Shown one piece after another: positions 9,727 through 19,324 of a stretch of DNA of 64,000 nt. Where the stretch lies: the NCBI RefSeq assembly GCF_013283875.1, contig NZ_CP054139.1:5890001-5954000 (forward strand). Reading direction: 5' to 3'. The notes beneath the pieces were generated by a model, which made no database searches, had not been told where the DNA came from, and was given only the letters and a program-made list of their open reading frames with translations. The first letter of the stretch is position 1. Each line of letters begins with the position of its first letter. The position numbers and the translations under genes are program-made. The DNA is from Mucilaginibacter mali. Lineage in GTDB: Bacteria > Bacteroidota > Bacteroidia > Sphingobacteriales > Sphingobacteriaceae.

Positions 9727-11928
9727 ATGAAACTCAAAAAAATAAAAGTTAAAAACTTTCGACTGCTCCGCGATTTTCAAATGGACATGGAGGACGACCT
9801 ATCGCTTGTGATCGGCAAAAACAACTGCGGCAAAACCTCCTTGATTGCCGTTATGCAGAAGTTTATTGGAGACCGCTCGATTGTAAAAGATTTCTCCTGC
9901 GACGATTTTAATATTGATTTCCAGAAATTCTTGAAGGCTGTTGTTGAATCGGCCGTTGATCCGGAAAAAGTGTTCATGGGTATTTCTTTAAAATTATTTA
10001 TTGAATATTCAGAGAAAGATGATTTATCCAATATCAGCGACCTACTGTTGGATCTCGACCCGGCTAATAAAATAGTTGTGTTGACGTACGAGCTCGTACT
10101 TTCTGAAGATAATCTTAAACAATTCCGCGCTGATTATTTAGCCTACCAGGTTGAGCGGATCGTAAAATTAGATGAAAAACTTGTCTTAGATCCCGAAGGT
10201 GACGCGGCGGCAAACGAGCTCATCAAAAAATTAAAAGCGCAGAAAAAATCTGCCTTATTCTTTGAGTTTTTTAAAGCTAACCTGCATCAATATTTCAAAC
10301 CAAAAAGAAAGATACTTTGGTATGACCTGGCCACCGGTACTGAAGTGGAAGACAATTTTATGGATATTACGGACGAGAAGATCAAGTTAGATAAATTGAT
10401 CAATCTCAGGGTAATTAGTGCACGCCGGGACGTATCTAATAAAGAAACCGACAAGACCTTATCTGTACTTTCCTCAAAATATTATGAAAAAAGAGAGAAT
10501 CTTAAAGTCGGGGAAGAAGCGATCAAACGATTTAGGGATACGCTAACCGATACAGATGACCAACTGGACGGCGTTTATGAATTGCTGTTTGAAAAGGTCA
10601 TTGAAAAGGTGGATAAATTCGGCGGCATAAGGCATGGTGATTCTGTAATTAAGATCATATCCACCCTCCAGCAGCGAAATTTATTAAGTGGAAATACGAC
10701 CGTGATGTACGATCATAATTCGGAGCACGCCTTGCCGGAGAATTACAATGGCCTCGGTTATATGAACCTTATCGGAATGATCTTTGAAATCGAGGTTTTG
10801 CTAACGGATTTCCGAAAGGAACAATTTCCGGACGAGAAGCCAGCAGATATCAACCTTTTATTTATCGAGGAACCGGAAGCACATACGCACCCTCAGATGC
10901 AATATGTGTTTATCAAGAATATCAGAAATATCCTGATCGACGCCAGTTTGGGAATGGACGGTGGCGGCACCCCATTTAATTTACAAACGATTATCACTAC
11001 CCACTCCTCGCATATAGCGGCGGAGAGCCGCTTTAATGATATTAAATATTTTACTAAAAATGGTTTAAACCACGTCATTGCAAAGAATCTACAGGATTTG
11101 GAAAAAGAGTATGAAAAGGACGGAGAATCGGAAAATTTCAAGTTTCTGAAGCAATACCTCACCTTAAACCGTGCAGAACTATTTTTCGCTGACAAAGCCA
11201 TCTTCATTGAAGGTGACACAGAACGGATTCTACTGCCGGCGATGATGAAAAAAATTGATCAGGAACATCCGGATAATCCCTTATTGTCTCAGAATATTTC
11301 TATTGTGGAGGTCGGTGCTTACAGTCATATCTTTGAAAAGTTCATCCATTTCATCGGCGTTAAATCTTTGATCATTTCCGACCTGGACGCCGGGAAAAAG
11401 ATAATGGATGATGGCAAAGAAAAAACCGTCAAATGTGCTTTAAATGATCCTGATGTCAGTGTTACCACTAACGCTTCCTTAAAATACTTTCATCGCGGCC
11501 AGACCTCGATCACCTATTATTTAAAGCTTACGACTGAATATAAAATATTGCGAAAAAAGCTGAAAGCTGGCATCCCTCGTTGGGTTTCAAACCGTGCAGG
11601 CAGCCTGTTAATGGTTTATCAGGTTTCAGAAACCAACCAGGGCGGTTCGGTATATCATCCGCGGAGTTTTGAAGATGCTTTCTTTCACCATAACAGACAG
11701 TTTATTGTGGACAATAAAGACAATTTCAAAAGCTTAAAAAACATCAAGTATTTAGGGGATGCCACAAAGAGTAGCTACGAGCTGGCAGAAAGTTGTGTCG
11801 GCAGTAAACCCTCGTTTGCCATTGAAGTACTGCTTAATAGTAAGGAGGATGGCCACAAAAAAGAGTTTGCGAATTGGGAAACGCCGGAATATATCAAGGA
11901 GGGCCTGCTATGGATAAAGAAAAAATAG
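9727..11928 (+). CDS. OLD-family ATPase/TOPRIM nuclease, GajA-like (Gabija-like defence)
   Basis: A 733-residue overcoming-lysogenization-defect (OLD) nuclease. An ABC-type ATPase head is split by a long insertion: Walker A GKNNCGKTS near residues 29-37, Walker B LLFIEEPEAHTHP near 376-388, and the switch histidine in TTHSSHIA near 422-429. A TOPRIM nuclease domain follows, with the glutamate of IFIEGDTE (about 492) and the DxD of ISDLDAGK (about 549). Class 2 OLD proteins lie next to UvrD-like helicases, and this pair is the Gabija anti-phage system. Here the helicase gene overlaps by 19 bp. The ATG at 9727 (MKLKKIKVKNFR) is preferred over 9652 because the recF-like first strand begins there. 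It is longer than well-studied GajA, so 'Gabija-like' is safest. Confidence 0.85.
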   Translation: MKLKKIKVKNFRLLRDFQMDMEDDLSLVIGKNNCGKTSLIAVMQKFIGDRSIVKDFSCDDFNIDFQKFLKAVVESAVDPEKVFMGISLKLFIEYSEKDDLSNISDLLLDLDPANKIVVLTYELVLSEDNLKQFRADYLAYQVERIVKLDEKLVLDPEGDAAANELIKKLKAQKKSALFFEFFKANLHQYFKPKRKILWYDLATGTEVEDNFMDITDEKIKLDKLINLRVISARRDVSNKETDKTLSVLSSKYYEKRENLKVGEEAIKRFRDTLTDTDDQLDGVYELLFEKVIEKVDKFGGIRHGDSVIKIISTLQQRNLLSGNTTVMYDHNSEHALPENYNGLGYMNLIGMIFEIEVLLTDFRKEQFPDEKPADINLLFIEEPEAHTHPQMQYVFIKNIRNILIDASLGMDGGGTPFNLQTIITTHSSHIAAESRFNDIKYFTKNGLNHVIAKNLQDLEKEYEKDGESENFKFLKQYLTLNRAELFFADKAIFIEGDTERILLPAMMKKIDQEHPDNPLLSQNISIVEVGAYSHIFEKFIHFIGVKSLIISDLDAGKKIMDDGKEKTVKCALNDPDVSVTTNASLKYFHRGQTSITYYLKLTTEYKILRKKLKAGIPRWVSNRAGSLLMVYQVSETNQGGSVYHPRSFEDAFFHHNRQFIVDNKDNFKSLKNIKYLGDATKSSYELAESCVGSKPSFAIEVLLNSKEDGHKKEFANWETPEYIKEGLLWIKKK

Positions 11929-13823
11929 AGCCGGAAGTCCTCCAAATTCTTGGTCACATTGAAAAGGGTGAGAATTTCCTGCTCAGCGGCGGTGCCGGGA
12001 GCGGAAAGACCTATTCTCTTGTGCAGGTGATCAAGTCGGTCATTGAGGCCGACCCGCACTCAAAAGTTGCCTGTATGACCTATACCAACGCTGCCGTAAG
12101 GGAGATCGAAAGCCGGGTGGATCACCCCAACTTACTGGTGTCTACCATTCACGATTTTTTATGGGGTGTTATAGGCAAGTATCAGAAAGAGCTTAAAAAG
12201 GAACTGATCAATTTGTTGAACAGCGATCATGCCGGTTTTAAATTACCGGAGGCGCCTGTTCCAAATGACTACTTTGATGCCTTGGAAGACGGCATTACTT
12301 ACAAGGAATGGACCAGGTTGACCCTGGGGGAAATATCTCATGACGAAGTGTTGGAACTGGCGAATGTGATGTTCAAAAACTATCCGCTTTTGTGTAGCAT
12401 CTTGAAGGATAAGTTTAAATACATCTTTATCGATGAATACCAGGACACCAGTCCATTGATCGTAGAAACACTGTTAATCCATCTGCAGCAAAGCTTAAAA
12501 AAGAATGTGATCGGATTTTTTGGTGATGCGATGCAATCCATTTATGATGAAGATGGGATCGGCAATCTCGATGAGTATCTGGCGGCCGAACTTGTGGTCG
12601 AGGTACAGAAAAAACAAAATCGCCGTAACCCCCTGGCGATCATTACGCTGGCTAATGACCTCCGGACGGATGGACTGGAACAAGAACCGTCCAAAGATAT
12701 GAAAGCACCCAATATGAAAGATGGCGTGGTCAAGCAAGGCTCAATCCGGTTTTACCATGCGGCAAGCTATGATGAGGATAAAATCAGGGCTATTTTAGGC
12801 TGGGACTTTGAAAATGCCGAACAAACCAAAGCGTTATTTTTGACCCACAATCTGATCGCGCCCAAAGCGGGATTTGTCGAGCTTATGCTCATTTATGATA
12901 AAGATCCCATTATCGGGTTAAAAAAAGACATCCTCAATAAGATCAAGGATAATAACAAGCGCGGCGTAACTAACCCGGTGATAACGGAAGGAATGACATT
13001 CGACCAGGTAGTTGATTTATTTCAGCTGAAAAATATCAGGCGGCAGTTGAAAAAGGACATCATTCTTTCATCTGTACCAGACTTGTATAATCAATTAAAA
13101 GATCTACACTGGGAGGTGATGCGTAAAATTTACATCGAAAAGGAAGAGCTTATCGATGATAAAAAACAAGATGCCCGGGAGGAAAAAAAGAAGGGCTCCA
13201 AAAGAGACAGGCTAATCCGGCATCTGTTTAAAATAGAAGATACCCTGCATTACTATCGTAAGAAGAACTATCGTGAATTCCTAAAGCGTACCGAGTTTCG
13301 AATCCGGACGAACAAAGATAAAGTTCAGTTAAAGAATTTTATAGAAACATTGGAAACGATGGCTGACGCGTCTATAGAAGATGTTATTAATTACGCAGCC
13401 AAAACCGGCGTTTGTGTGAAGGATGATCATCTCGATCTGTTTATCGAAAACAATAGTTATTTATATGGCAGGGTCAAACAGGTGAAATACGGTCAGTTTA
13501 AAGCCCTGTATCAATATCTGGAAGGTCACACACCCTTTTCCACGCAGCACAAAACTAAGGGTGCTGAATTTGAAAATGTTTTGGTCGTGATGGATAATGG
13601 TAATTGGAACGATTACAATTTTGAATACCTTTTTACAGACCGGACAGATAAAGAGAGCGTATTGGACCGGACGCAAAAAATATTCTATGTGTGTTGCACC
13701 CGTGCAAAGGAAAACCTGGTTATTTTCTATATCATGCCTCAAGATAATATCGCGGTTAAAGAAAAGATCATTAAAAAGGCGCAGCAATGGTTCGGCGTGG
13801 ATAATGTTATCCCTTTACTATAA
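11910..13823 (+). CDS. UvrD/Rep-like helicase, GajB-like (Gabija-like defence)
   Basis: A superfamily 1 helicase of 637 residues. Walker A GGAGSGKTY is near residues 27-35, motif II FIDEYQDT near 172, motif III FFGDAMQSIYD near 204, motif V TKGAEFENVLVV near 549 and motif VI YVCCTRAKENL near 593. A charged helical insertion sits between the two RecA-like halves (about 370-500). In Gabija, GajB senses DNA ends or single-stranded DNA and activates GajA. The overlap with the OLD gene indicates coupled expression. ATG 11910 is chosen since Walker A then lies at the usual distance; an earlier TTG at 11874 is less likely. Longer than typical GajB. Confidence 0.85.
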   Translation: MDKEKIEPEVLQILGHIEKGENFLLSGGAGSGKTYSLVQVIKSVIEADPHSKVACMTYTNAAVREIESRVDHPNLLVSTIHDFLWGVIGKYQKELKKELINLLNSDHAGFKLPEAPVPNDYFDALEDGITYKEWTRLTLGEISHDEVLELANVMFKNYPLLCSILKDKFKYIFIDEYQDTSPLIVETLLIHLQQSLKKNVIGFFGDAMQSIYDEDGIGNLDEYLAAELVVEVQKKQNRRNPLAIITLANDLRTDGLEQEPSKDMKAPNMKDGVVKQGSIRFYHAASYDEDKIRAILGWDFENAEQTKALFLTHNLIAPKAGFVELMLIYDKDPIIGLKKDILNKIKDNNKRGVTNPVITEGMTFDQVVDLFQLKNIRRQLKKDIILSSVPDLYNQLKDLHWEVMRKIYIEKEELIDDKKQDAREEKKKGSKRDRLIRHLFKIEDTLHYYRKKNYREFLKRTEFRIRTNKDKVQLKNFIETLETMADASIEDVINYAAKTGVCVKDDHLDLFIENNSYLYGRVKQVKYGQFKALYQYLEGHTPFSTQHKTKGAEFENVLVVMDNGNWNDYNFEYLFTDRTDKESVLDRTQKIFYVCCTRAKENLVIFYIMPQDNIAVKEKIIKKAQQWFGVDNVIPLL

Positions 13824-13853
13824 ACTTATTTTATAATGTTCGTAATTTGATTA

Positions 13854-15335
13854 ATGTTCGAATCCTTCAACTCCATATTGAAAGTAAAATCACAGGTTGA
13901 TGCTGCGGTGACCTTAAAGTTGCTTCGTGCGCGAAATCTTCCGCTAGTGGTTACCTTTCTATACCGGGAGTTTAAGGAGAATGAACAAATCACCATACGC
14001 TATCAGCACCTGATTCAAAAATTGGGCGACTTTCTGGAAGAGATCGAGTATGGAGACGATGACGAGGAGATCAAGTCCGGTAAACTGATTCTGGATTTTG
14101 ACGAAAAAGCAAAATTATACATTGACCGCTGGATAGAATCGAATTACCTGCGTAATGTGATGGACGATACCAGCAAGGAACCTTTGGTGCTGCTTTCCAA
14201 GCATGTAGAAAAAGTCTTCCAGGTTTTTGAACTGCTGAAAGAAAAGGAATTTGTTGGCACCGAATCTAAATTCAGAGACGTATTTCATAAACTGCGGGAC
14301 ATCGTGCAGAACGCTAACCCGGATAAGGAGAAACGTCTGGAAGAGCTTGAAAAGCAAAAACAGGCCATAGATGAAGAGATCAGGAAGATTAAGATAGGTG
14401 GTTTTGTGCCGATTTATGAAGACTACCAGGTCAAATCGCGTTACGAAGATGTGAATCGCTTAGCCAATGAATTGATCGGGGACTTTAAAGAAGTAGAGGA
14501 TAACTTTAAAGAGATCACCCGAAGAATATATGAAAGGCAGCAGCAGGTCAATCTATCCAAGGGGCAGCTGTTGGCAGAGACATTTGATGCGCTCTACGAA
14601 TTAAGGGCTACAGATCAGGGGAAGAGCTTTTACGCTTTCTGGCAATTTATGCTCGATGATGCCGGTCAGGCCGATTTTCAAAAGTTAACCAAAGAAGTTT
14701 ATCAGGTATTGGAAGACCGGGGCATAGAAGTCGCCTCCCGTTCGCTGCGAAAGCTCAAAACCCTGCTCCACCTGGCCGCCCGGAAAGTGCTGGAAAAAAA
14801 TGGGATTTTGGCGGATAAGCTCAGTCGGGAGATTATTGCAAAAGATCAGTTGGAATCCCGAAAAACCAGGGAGCTGATGGCCGCCATCCGCAGTTTGGCT
14901 ATCAAGCGGCTGGATAGGCCCCTCGAATCGGAGGTCTGCTTGTCGCTGGAGACGAATCCTGAAATTTATTTCCCTTTAGAAAGAAAATTGGGCGAAAAGC
15001 CGGAAATCAATACATTTTCCGTGAATGCACAAGGTGCTTCGCTGAATATGGAAGACATCGGGGAATTGTCAAAACTGTTTAATGCGGATTTGATAGACAA
15101 GCAAACACTGCTTGCAAATATACAGGAACTGCTGTTGGAACGAAGCCAAATCTCCCTAAAGGAAGTGATCGAAATAAAAGGGATAACCAAGGGACTGTCG
15201 GAACTATTGGCTTACGTAACGCTCATCAATGTTTCTAGTAAATTTTTCATGAGTGAAACAGTCAGGGAAGTGATCTGCTTTGATCACCAACTGCATAAAT
15301 ATCTGGAACTGCCGCAAATTATATTTTCCAATTAA
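13854..15335 (+). CDS. jetA: Wadjet JetA, DUF3375 kleisin-like subunit
   Basis: A 493-residue DUF3375 protein, the MukF-like kleisin subunit of type I Wadjet, which recognises and cleaves circular plasmid DNA. It starts with a helical winged-helix-like part (TLKLLRARNLPLVVTFLY), followed by a long charged coiled-coil region (about 150-230) and helical C-terminal domains. The identification rests on family resemblance together with the exact gene order that follows: DUF4194, SMC-like ATPase, DUF3322/DUF2220. It begins 30 bp after the helicase stop, so the Gabija-like pair and Wadjet may form one transcript. Confidence 0.88.
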   Translation: MFESFNSILKVKSQVDAAVTLKLLRARNLPLVVTFLYREFKENEQITIRYQHLIQKLGDFLEEIEYGDDDEEIKSGKLILDFDEKAKLYIDRWIESNYLRNVMDDTSKEPLVLLSKHVEKVFQVFELLKEKEFVGTESKFRDVFHKLRDIVQNANPDKEKRLEELEKQKQAIDEEIRKIKIGGFVPIYEDYQVKSRYEDVNRLANELIGDFKEVEDNFKEITRRIYERQQQVNLSKGQLLAETFDALYELRATDQGKSFYAFWQFMLDDAGQADFQKLTKEVYQVLEDRGIEVASRSLRKLKTLLHLAARKVLEKNGILADKLSREIIAKDQLESRKTRELMAAIRSLAIKRLDRPLESEVCLSLETNPEIYFPLERKLGEKPEINTFSVNAQGASLNMEDIGELSKLFNADLIDKQTLLANIQELLLERSQISLKEVIEIKGITKGLSELLAYVTLINVSSKFFMSETVREVICFDHQLHKYLELPQIIFSN

Positions 15336-15340
15336 AAACC

Positions 15341-15931
15341 ATGGAATTTACAAACCCGAATATCGCCAATTATGCCAAATCAGCCGTCAGGTTATTGCAA
15401 GGGCCCGTATTTGAAGACCAACAGGAAATCTGGAACGAAGTGATTAAATATCGGGTGGAGTTAACGCAATATTTTGAGAAAATAGCGGTCAGCGTTATCA
15501 TTGATAATAGGGACGGATATGCTTATCTTAAACAGCTGGAATTAGACGACTCCGGGTTAACCATAGGGCTGATCAGGCGTATGCCATTAAGTTACGATCT
15601 GACCCTGGTATGCGTTTTATTAAGGGAGTGGCTGCATGAATTTGAATCTAATGATCTGGAAACAACAAATCTGTATATCACACCTAAAGAGTTCAGGGAC
15701 CGACTGGAAATGTTTTTCAAAGAGAAAGCCAATGAGCTAAAATTCATTCGCGAACTGAATAAACATTTAGAGTCTTGTGAAAAGATGGGATTCTTACGTA
15801 TTGTACATAAAGAATCAACCAATCCTGACGAAGATCGCTACGAGGTGAGACGAATCATTAAGGCCAGAATAACCAACGAAGAATTGACCAGATTTAAACA
15901 AATACTCGAAGATGAACTTAAGTCTGTTTAG
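15341..15931 (+). CDS. jetB: Wadjet JetB, DUF4194 MukE-like subunit
   Basis: A 196-residue DUF4194 protein. In Wadjet it is the MukE/KITE-like winged-helix partner that binds the kleisin and DNA. The sequence is alpha-beta with winged-helix character (LTLVCVLLREWLHEFE, ending with a RYEVRRIIKARI strand-helix). It lies 5 bp after jetA and overlaps jetC by 20 bp. Length is typical of the family. Confidence 0.87.
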   Translation: MEFTNPNIANYAKSAVRLLQGPVFEDQQEIWNEVIKYRVELTQYFEKIAVSVIIDNRDGYAYLKQLELDDSGLTIGLIRRMPLSYDLTLVCVLLREWLHEFESNDLETTNLYITPKEFRDRLEMFFKEKANELKFIRELNKHLESCEKMGFLRIVHKESTNPDEDRYEVRRIIKARITNEELTRFKQILEDELKSV

Positions 15932-18900
15932 CACCAAACCGAATGAAACAGGCTTTAGATTACACACGTATGAGGTCTGGAACTGGGGTACATTTGACCA
16001 CCAAATTTGGACAATGGAACCAGGCGGCGAAACATCTCTACTGACCGGCGCGAATGCGTCCGGTAAAACAACATTGGTGGATGGTTTATTAACGTTACTG
16101 GTGCCGGAAAAGAGAATGCGTTTTTATAATCAAACCGCAGGGGCTAAAGGTGAGCGCACAGAGGACAGTTACGTAATGGGTGAGTATGGCGAAACTGAAA
16201 ATGAACTTACCAATACCCGGGAGATTAAAAAGCTAAGGACAGACAAAGTAAAGGCGCAGTCTATCTTATTGGCAGTCTTTCAAAACGAATCTCAGTACAT
16301 TACACTGATCCAAGCCCGCTGGTACGCTGGCGGAGAACTAAAAAGAGCATTTATTCTTGCCTATAAACAATTATCGATCAACGCGGATTTGATGCCGTTT
16401 GACAGCAACGGCGACTGGAAAAAAAGACTGAAACAAAAATATCCAAAGCAAGGGGCTAAAGAAATTCTTTGCTTCATGGATAGTCCGGGTGATTATGGCC
16501 GGTTGATGCGGAAAGTGTTGGGAATGCGGTCTGAAAAGGCGCATACGCTTTTCAGCCAAACCATTGGACTTAAAGTATTAGGTAACCTGGATGAATTCGT
16601 TCGGCTGCAAATGCTGGAAGAAAGAGATGCAGAAGCGGAGTTTCAAAAGATCAAAGCCTATTTCAAAACATTAAGTGATGCCCACCGGGCTATTGAAAAG
16701 ACCAACAAGCAAATAGAATTGCTTTCCCCGATCAGGGACAAAGGGACGATCCTTGCCAAACATAAAGCGGACCTGATGCTCCAGGAGAACCATCATCAAA
16801 TAGCACCTTTATGGTTCGCCCGGAAAAGCCAGCTGCTGATTGAAGTTTTTATTGCAGATCAAATGATCCTTAAAACAACAGCAGAAACAAAGATTAATTC
16901 GCTGAAAGTGGAAATTGATGAGTTAGACGGAAAACGTATAGCTATCGCAGTGCAAATCGAATCTGATGAGGTAGGGCGGCAAATTGGTGACATTGAGAAA
17001 GAAAACAAGCGCATTACCCGTGAAAAAGAGGACAAGGAGGCAGCATTAAAGTATTATAACCAATTGGCCGGGCAGCTGGACTTTCAGTTAAACCCGCAGT
17101 CTTCTGGTTTATTTGACGAACAAAGAAATCTGGCGAAAGAAAGAAAAATTAGCGCCAACACCGAGTTGTCCAAATTGGACGATGACCTTTATCAAGCCAA
17201 AAGGTCGGAGGAAACCCTGAAGGAGCAATTTGAAAATGTCTCCAATGAGTTAAATATACTTCGTTCTCAAAAAAATAACATTACAGGTTCACCGGCAAGG
17301 ATCAGGAACGAGTTATTGGAATTCACCGGGGCTTCGGAATCGGAGATCCCATTTGTTGCCGAGTTAATAAAAATAAAAGGTGATGCCAGGGATTGGGAAT
17401 CCGCAATCGAAAGAGTGTTGCATAACTTTGCTTTAAGATTAATCGTGCCGGATGAATATTATCAACAGGTAAATCAATATGTAAACCAGCATGATCTAAA
17501 AGGGAGAATTATCTATCAGCGGTTCAACAAGCGGGATGTTTCCACCAGGATATTTCAGCAAACAAATGAAGATGAGCTGATCCACAAGCTGGAATTCAAG
17601 CCTTCAATATACACGGAATGGATTAAGAACGAAATAGCTGGCAAATTCAACTATATCTGTACGGATGATATGGAATTGTTTCGATTATCCGACAAAGCAC
17701 TTACCAGCGCGGGCCTGACCAAAAGTGCCGCCCGGCATGAAAAGGACGACCGTCCAGAGGTTAAAAACAGACAGCAATATGTACTCGGCTGGGACAATAA
17801 GGAGAAGTTAACCATACTGAAAGAGGACGCCGTTGAATTAAACCTTAAAATCACGGAGGCCGGTAAAAGGATTACCTATGTAAAAAATCACCAGTCAAGA
17901 ATTAGGAAGGATGAAGAGGCATTAACGCGGTTTGTTGAACATGACGCGTTTAAAAAAATTGATTGGTGGAGCCTGTCTGCCCAAATTCAACAAAACAAAG
18001 GAAAAATTGAGGAGCTGGAAAAAACCAATGATCGGGTAAATACGCTTAAAAAGCAACGCGACCAACTAATTGAAACTTTGTCCCAGCTATCAAAGGATTC
18101 AGATTTGATGAAGGCTTCGTTGAACAATATTGAATCCGGGATTAACCAGCAACGACAAAAGTTAAGGGAAACGATTGATACGATCAGCCGGTATCCTGAT
18201 ATGGGTATTGCAGACAACTTACTGTTGTTTGAAAAGGAATTTGTTTCCGAAACGGAATTAGATGTTGATGGTATCGATCACATTAAATCAAAAATCCAAC
18301 GCAAGATCAATGACGCTATAACAAATTATAAAGATCAAATAAGGATCGAAGAAAGTGCGGTTGAAACCTTAATGAGATCATTTATTAACCCGGAGAGGAG
18401 TATCAGCGATCAGTTTGAAGATTGGAATTCAGATACACACCGCCTGAGAGAAAGTGCCGCGTTCATTGATGAATATATTGCTTTACTGGACAGGCTGGAA
18501 AAACAGGAACTGGCAGGCTATAAACATCAATTCAAAAAATACCTGAACGAAGAGATGATCACCAAGATGTCTGATTTTCAAACCTGGTTGGAACGGCAGG
18601 AGGAAGATATAGAAGAGAATATCGAAACCTTAAATAAATCACTTGCAAAAATTGATTTTAAAAGCAATCCGCCCACATTTATCCGGCTGCATGTTGAAAA
18701 AGACTATGCGGTCAGGGTCAAGGATTTTAAGATCAGGCTAAACGACTGGAAGCCAAATCTCATCGAATTTGAAAGAACCAAGGATGATGATATTCTGGAA
18801 CAAAGTTTCAATAAAATTAAGGCATTGCTCGACTACCTGACGACAGATGAACATGCCAGAAAAGAAGTATTGGATGTGAGAAATTGGCTTAAATTTAAAG

Positions 18901-19322
18901 CTGTTGAACATCATAAGGAAGACCCTACGAAAATATTCAGAAGCTATACTGGCACCGCAAAGTTATCTGGCGGTGAGGGCGCGCAACTGACCTATACGAT
19001 ACTAGGTTCAGCGATCGCCTACCAGTTCGGTATCCACCAAGAGGGCATGAATACGAACTCTTTCCGCTTCATTTGCGTAGATGAAGCGTTTAGTAAACAA
19101 GACGATGAAAAGGCCAAGTTTTTAATGGAGCTTTGTAAGCAGCTGCATTTACAGGTGATGGTGGTATCTCCGGCAAAGGCAGAGGAAGTCGCGATTGTTG
19201 AACCTTACATTGCCAGGGTTCATTTTGTACAACGTAAAGATAACAGGCATTCTGTCGTTTACGATATGCCAATCAGGCAATTGAAGGAACACAGGGAGCA
19301 ATATTTACAAGCATCAGATTAA
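15912..19322 (+). CDS. jetC: Wadjet JetC, SMC/MukB-like ATPase
   Basis: A 1136-residue SMC-type motor. The N-terminal head opens with the hallmark YEVWNWGTFD and Walker A TGANASGKTT (about residues 45-54). Long charged coiled-coil arms run from about 270 to 960 with a hinge-like globular part near 470-680. The C-terminal head has the signature KLSGGEGAQ (about 1016) and Walker B FICVDEAF (about 1052). In Wadjet JetABC extrudes DNA loops and passes a stalled circular substrate to JetD for cutting. All ATPase motifs are intact, so the gene looks functional. Confidence 0.93.
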   Translation: MNLSLFSTKPNETGFRLHTYEVWNWGTFDHQIWTMEPGGETSLLTGANASGKTTLVDGLLTLLVPEKRMRFYNQTAGAKGERTEDSYVMGEYGETENELTNTREIKKLRTDKVKAQSILLAVFQNESQYITLIQARWYAGGELKRAFILAYKQLSINADLMPFDSNGDWKKRLKQKYPKQGAKEILCFMDSPGDYGRLMRKVLGMRSEKAHTLFSQTIGLKVLGNLDEFVRLQMLEERDAEAEFQKIKAYFKTLSDAHRAIEKTNKQIELLSPIRDKGTILAKHKADLMLQENHHQIAPLWFARKSQLLIEVFIADQMILKTTAETKINSLKVEIDELDGKRIAIAVQIESDEVGRQIGDIEKENKRITREKEDKEAALKYYNQLAGQLDFQLNPQSSGLFDEQRNLAKERKISANTELSKLDDDLYQAKRSEETLKEQFENVSNELNILRSQKNNITGSPARIRNELLEFTGASESEIPFVAELIKIKGDARDWESAIERVLHNFALRLIVPDEYYQQVNQYVNQHDLKGRIIYQRFNKRDVSTRIFQQTNEDELIHKLEFKPSIYTEWIKNEIAGKFNYICTDDMELFRLSDKALTSAGLTKSAARHEKDDRPEVKNRQQYVLGWDNKEKLTILKEDAVELNLKITEAGKRITYVKNHQSRIRKDEEALTRFVEHDAFKKIDWWSLSAQIQQNKGKIEELEKTNDRVNTLKKQRDQLIETLSQLSKDSDLMKASLNNIESGINQQRQKLRETIDTISRYPDMGIADNLLLFEKEFVSETELDVDGIDHIKSKIQRKINDAITNYKDQIRIEESAVETLMRSFINPERSISDQFEDWNSDTHRLRESAAFIDEYIALLDRLEKQELAGYKHQFKKYLNEEMITKMSDFQTWLERQEEDIEENIETLNKSLAKIDFKSNPPTFIRLHVEKDYAVRVKDFKIRLNDWKPNLIEFERTKDDDILEQSFNKIKALLDYLTTDEHARKEVLDVRNWLKFKAVEHHKEDPTKIFRSYTGTAKLSGGEGAQLTYTILGSAIAYQFGIHQEGMNTNSFRFICVDEAFSKQDDEKAKFLMELCKQLHLQVMVVSPAKAEEVAIVEPYIARVHFVQRKDNRHSVVYDMPIRQLKEHREQYLQASD

Positions 19323-19324
19323 TA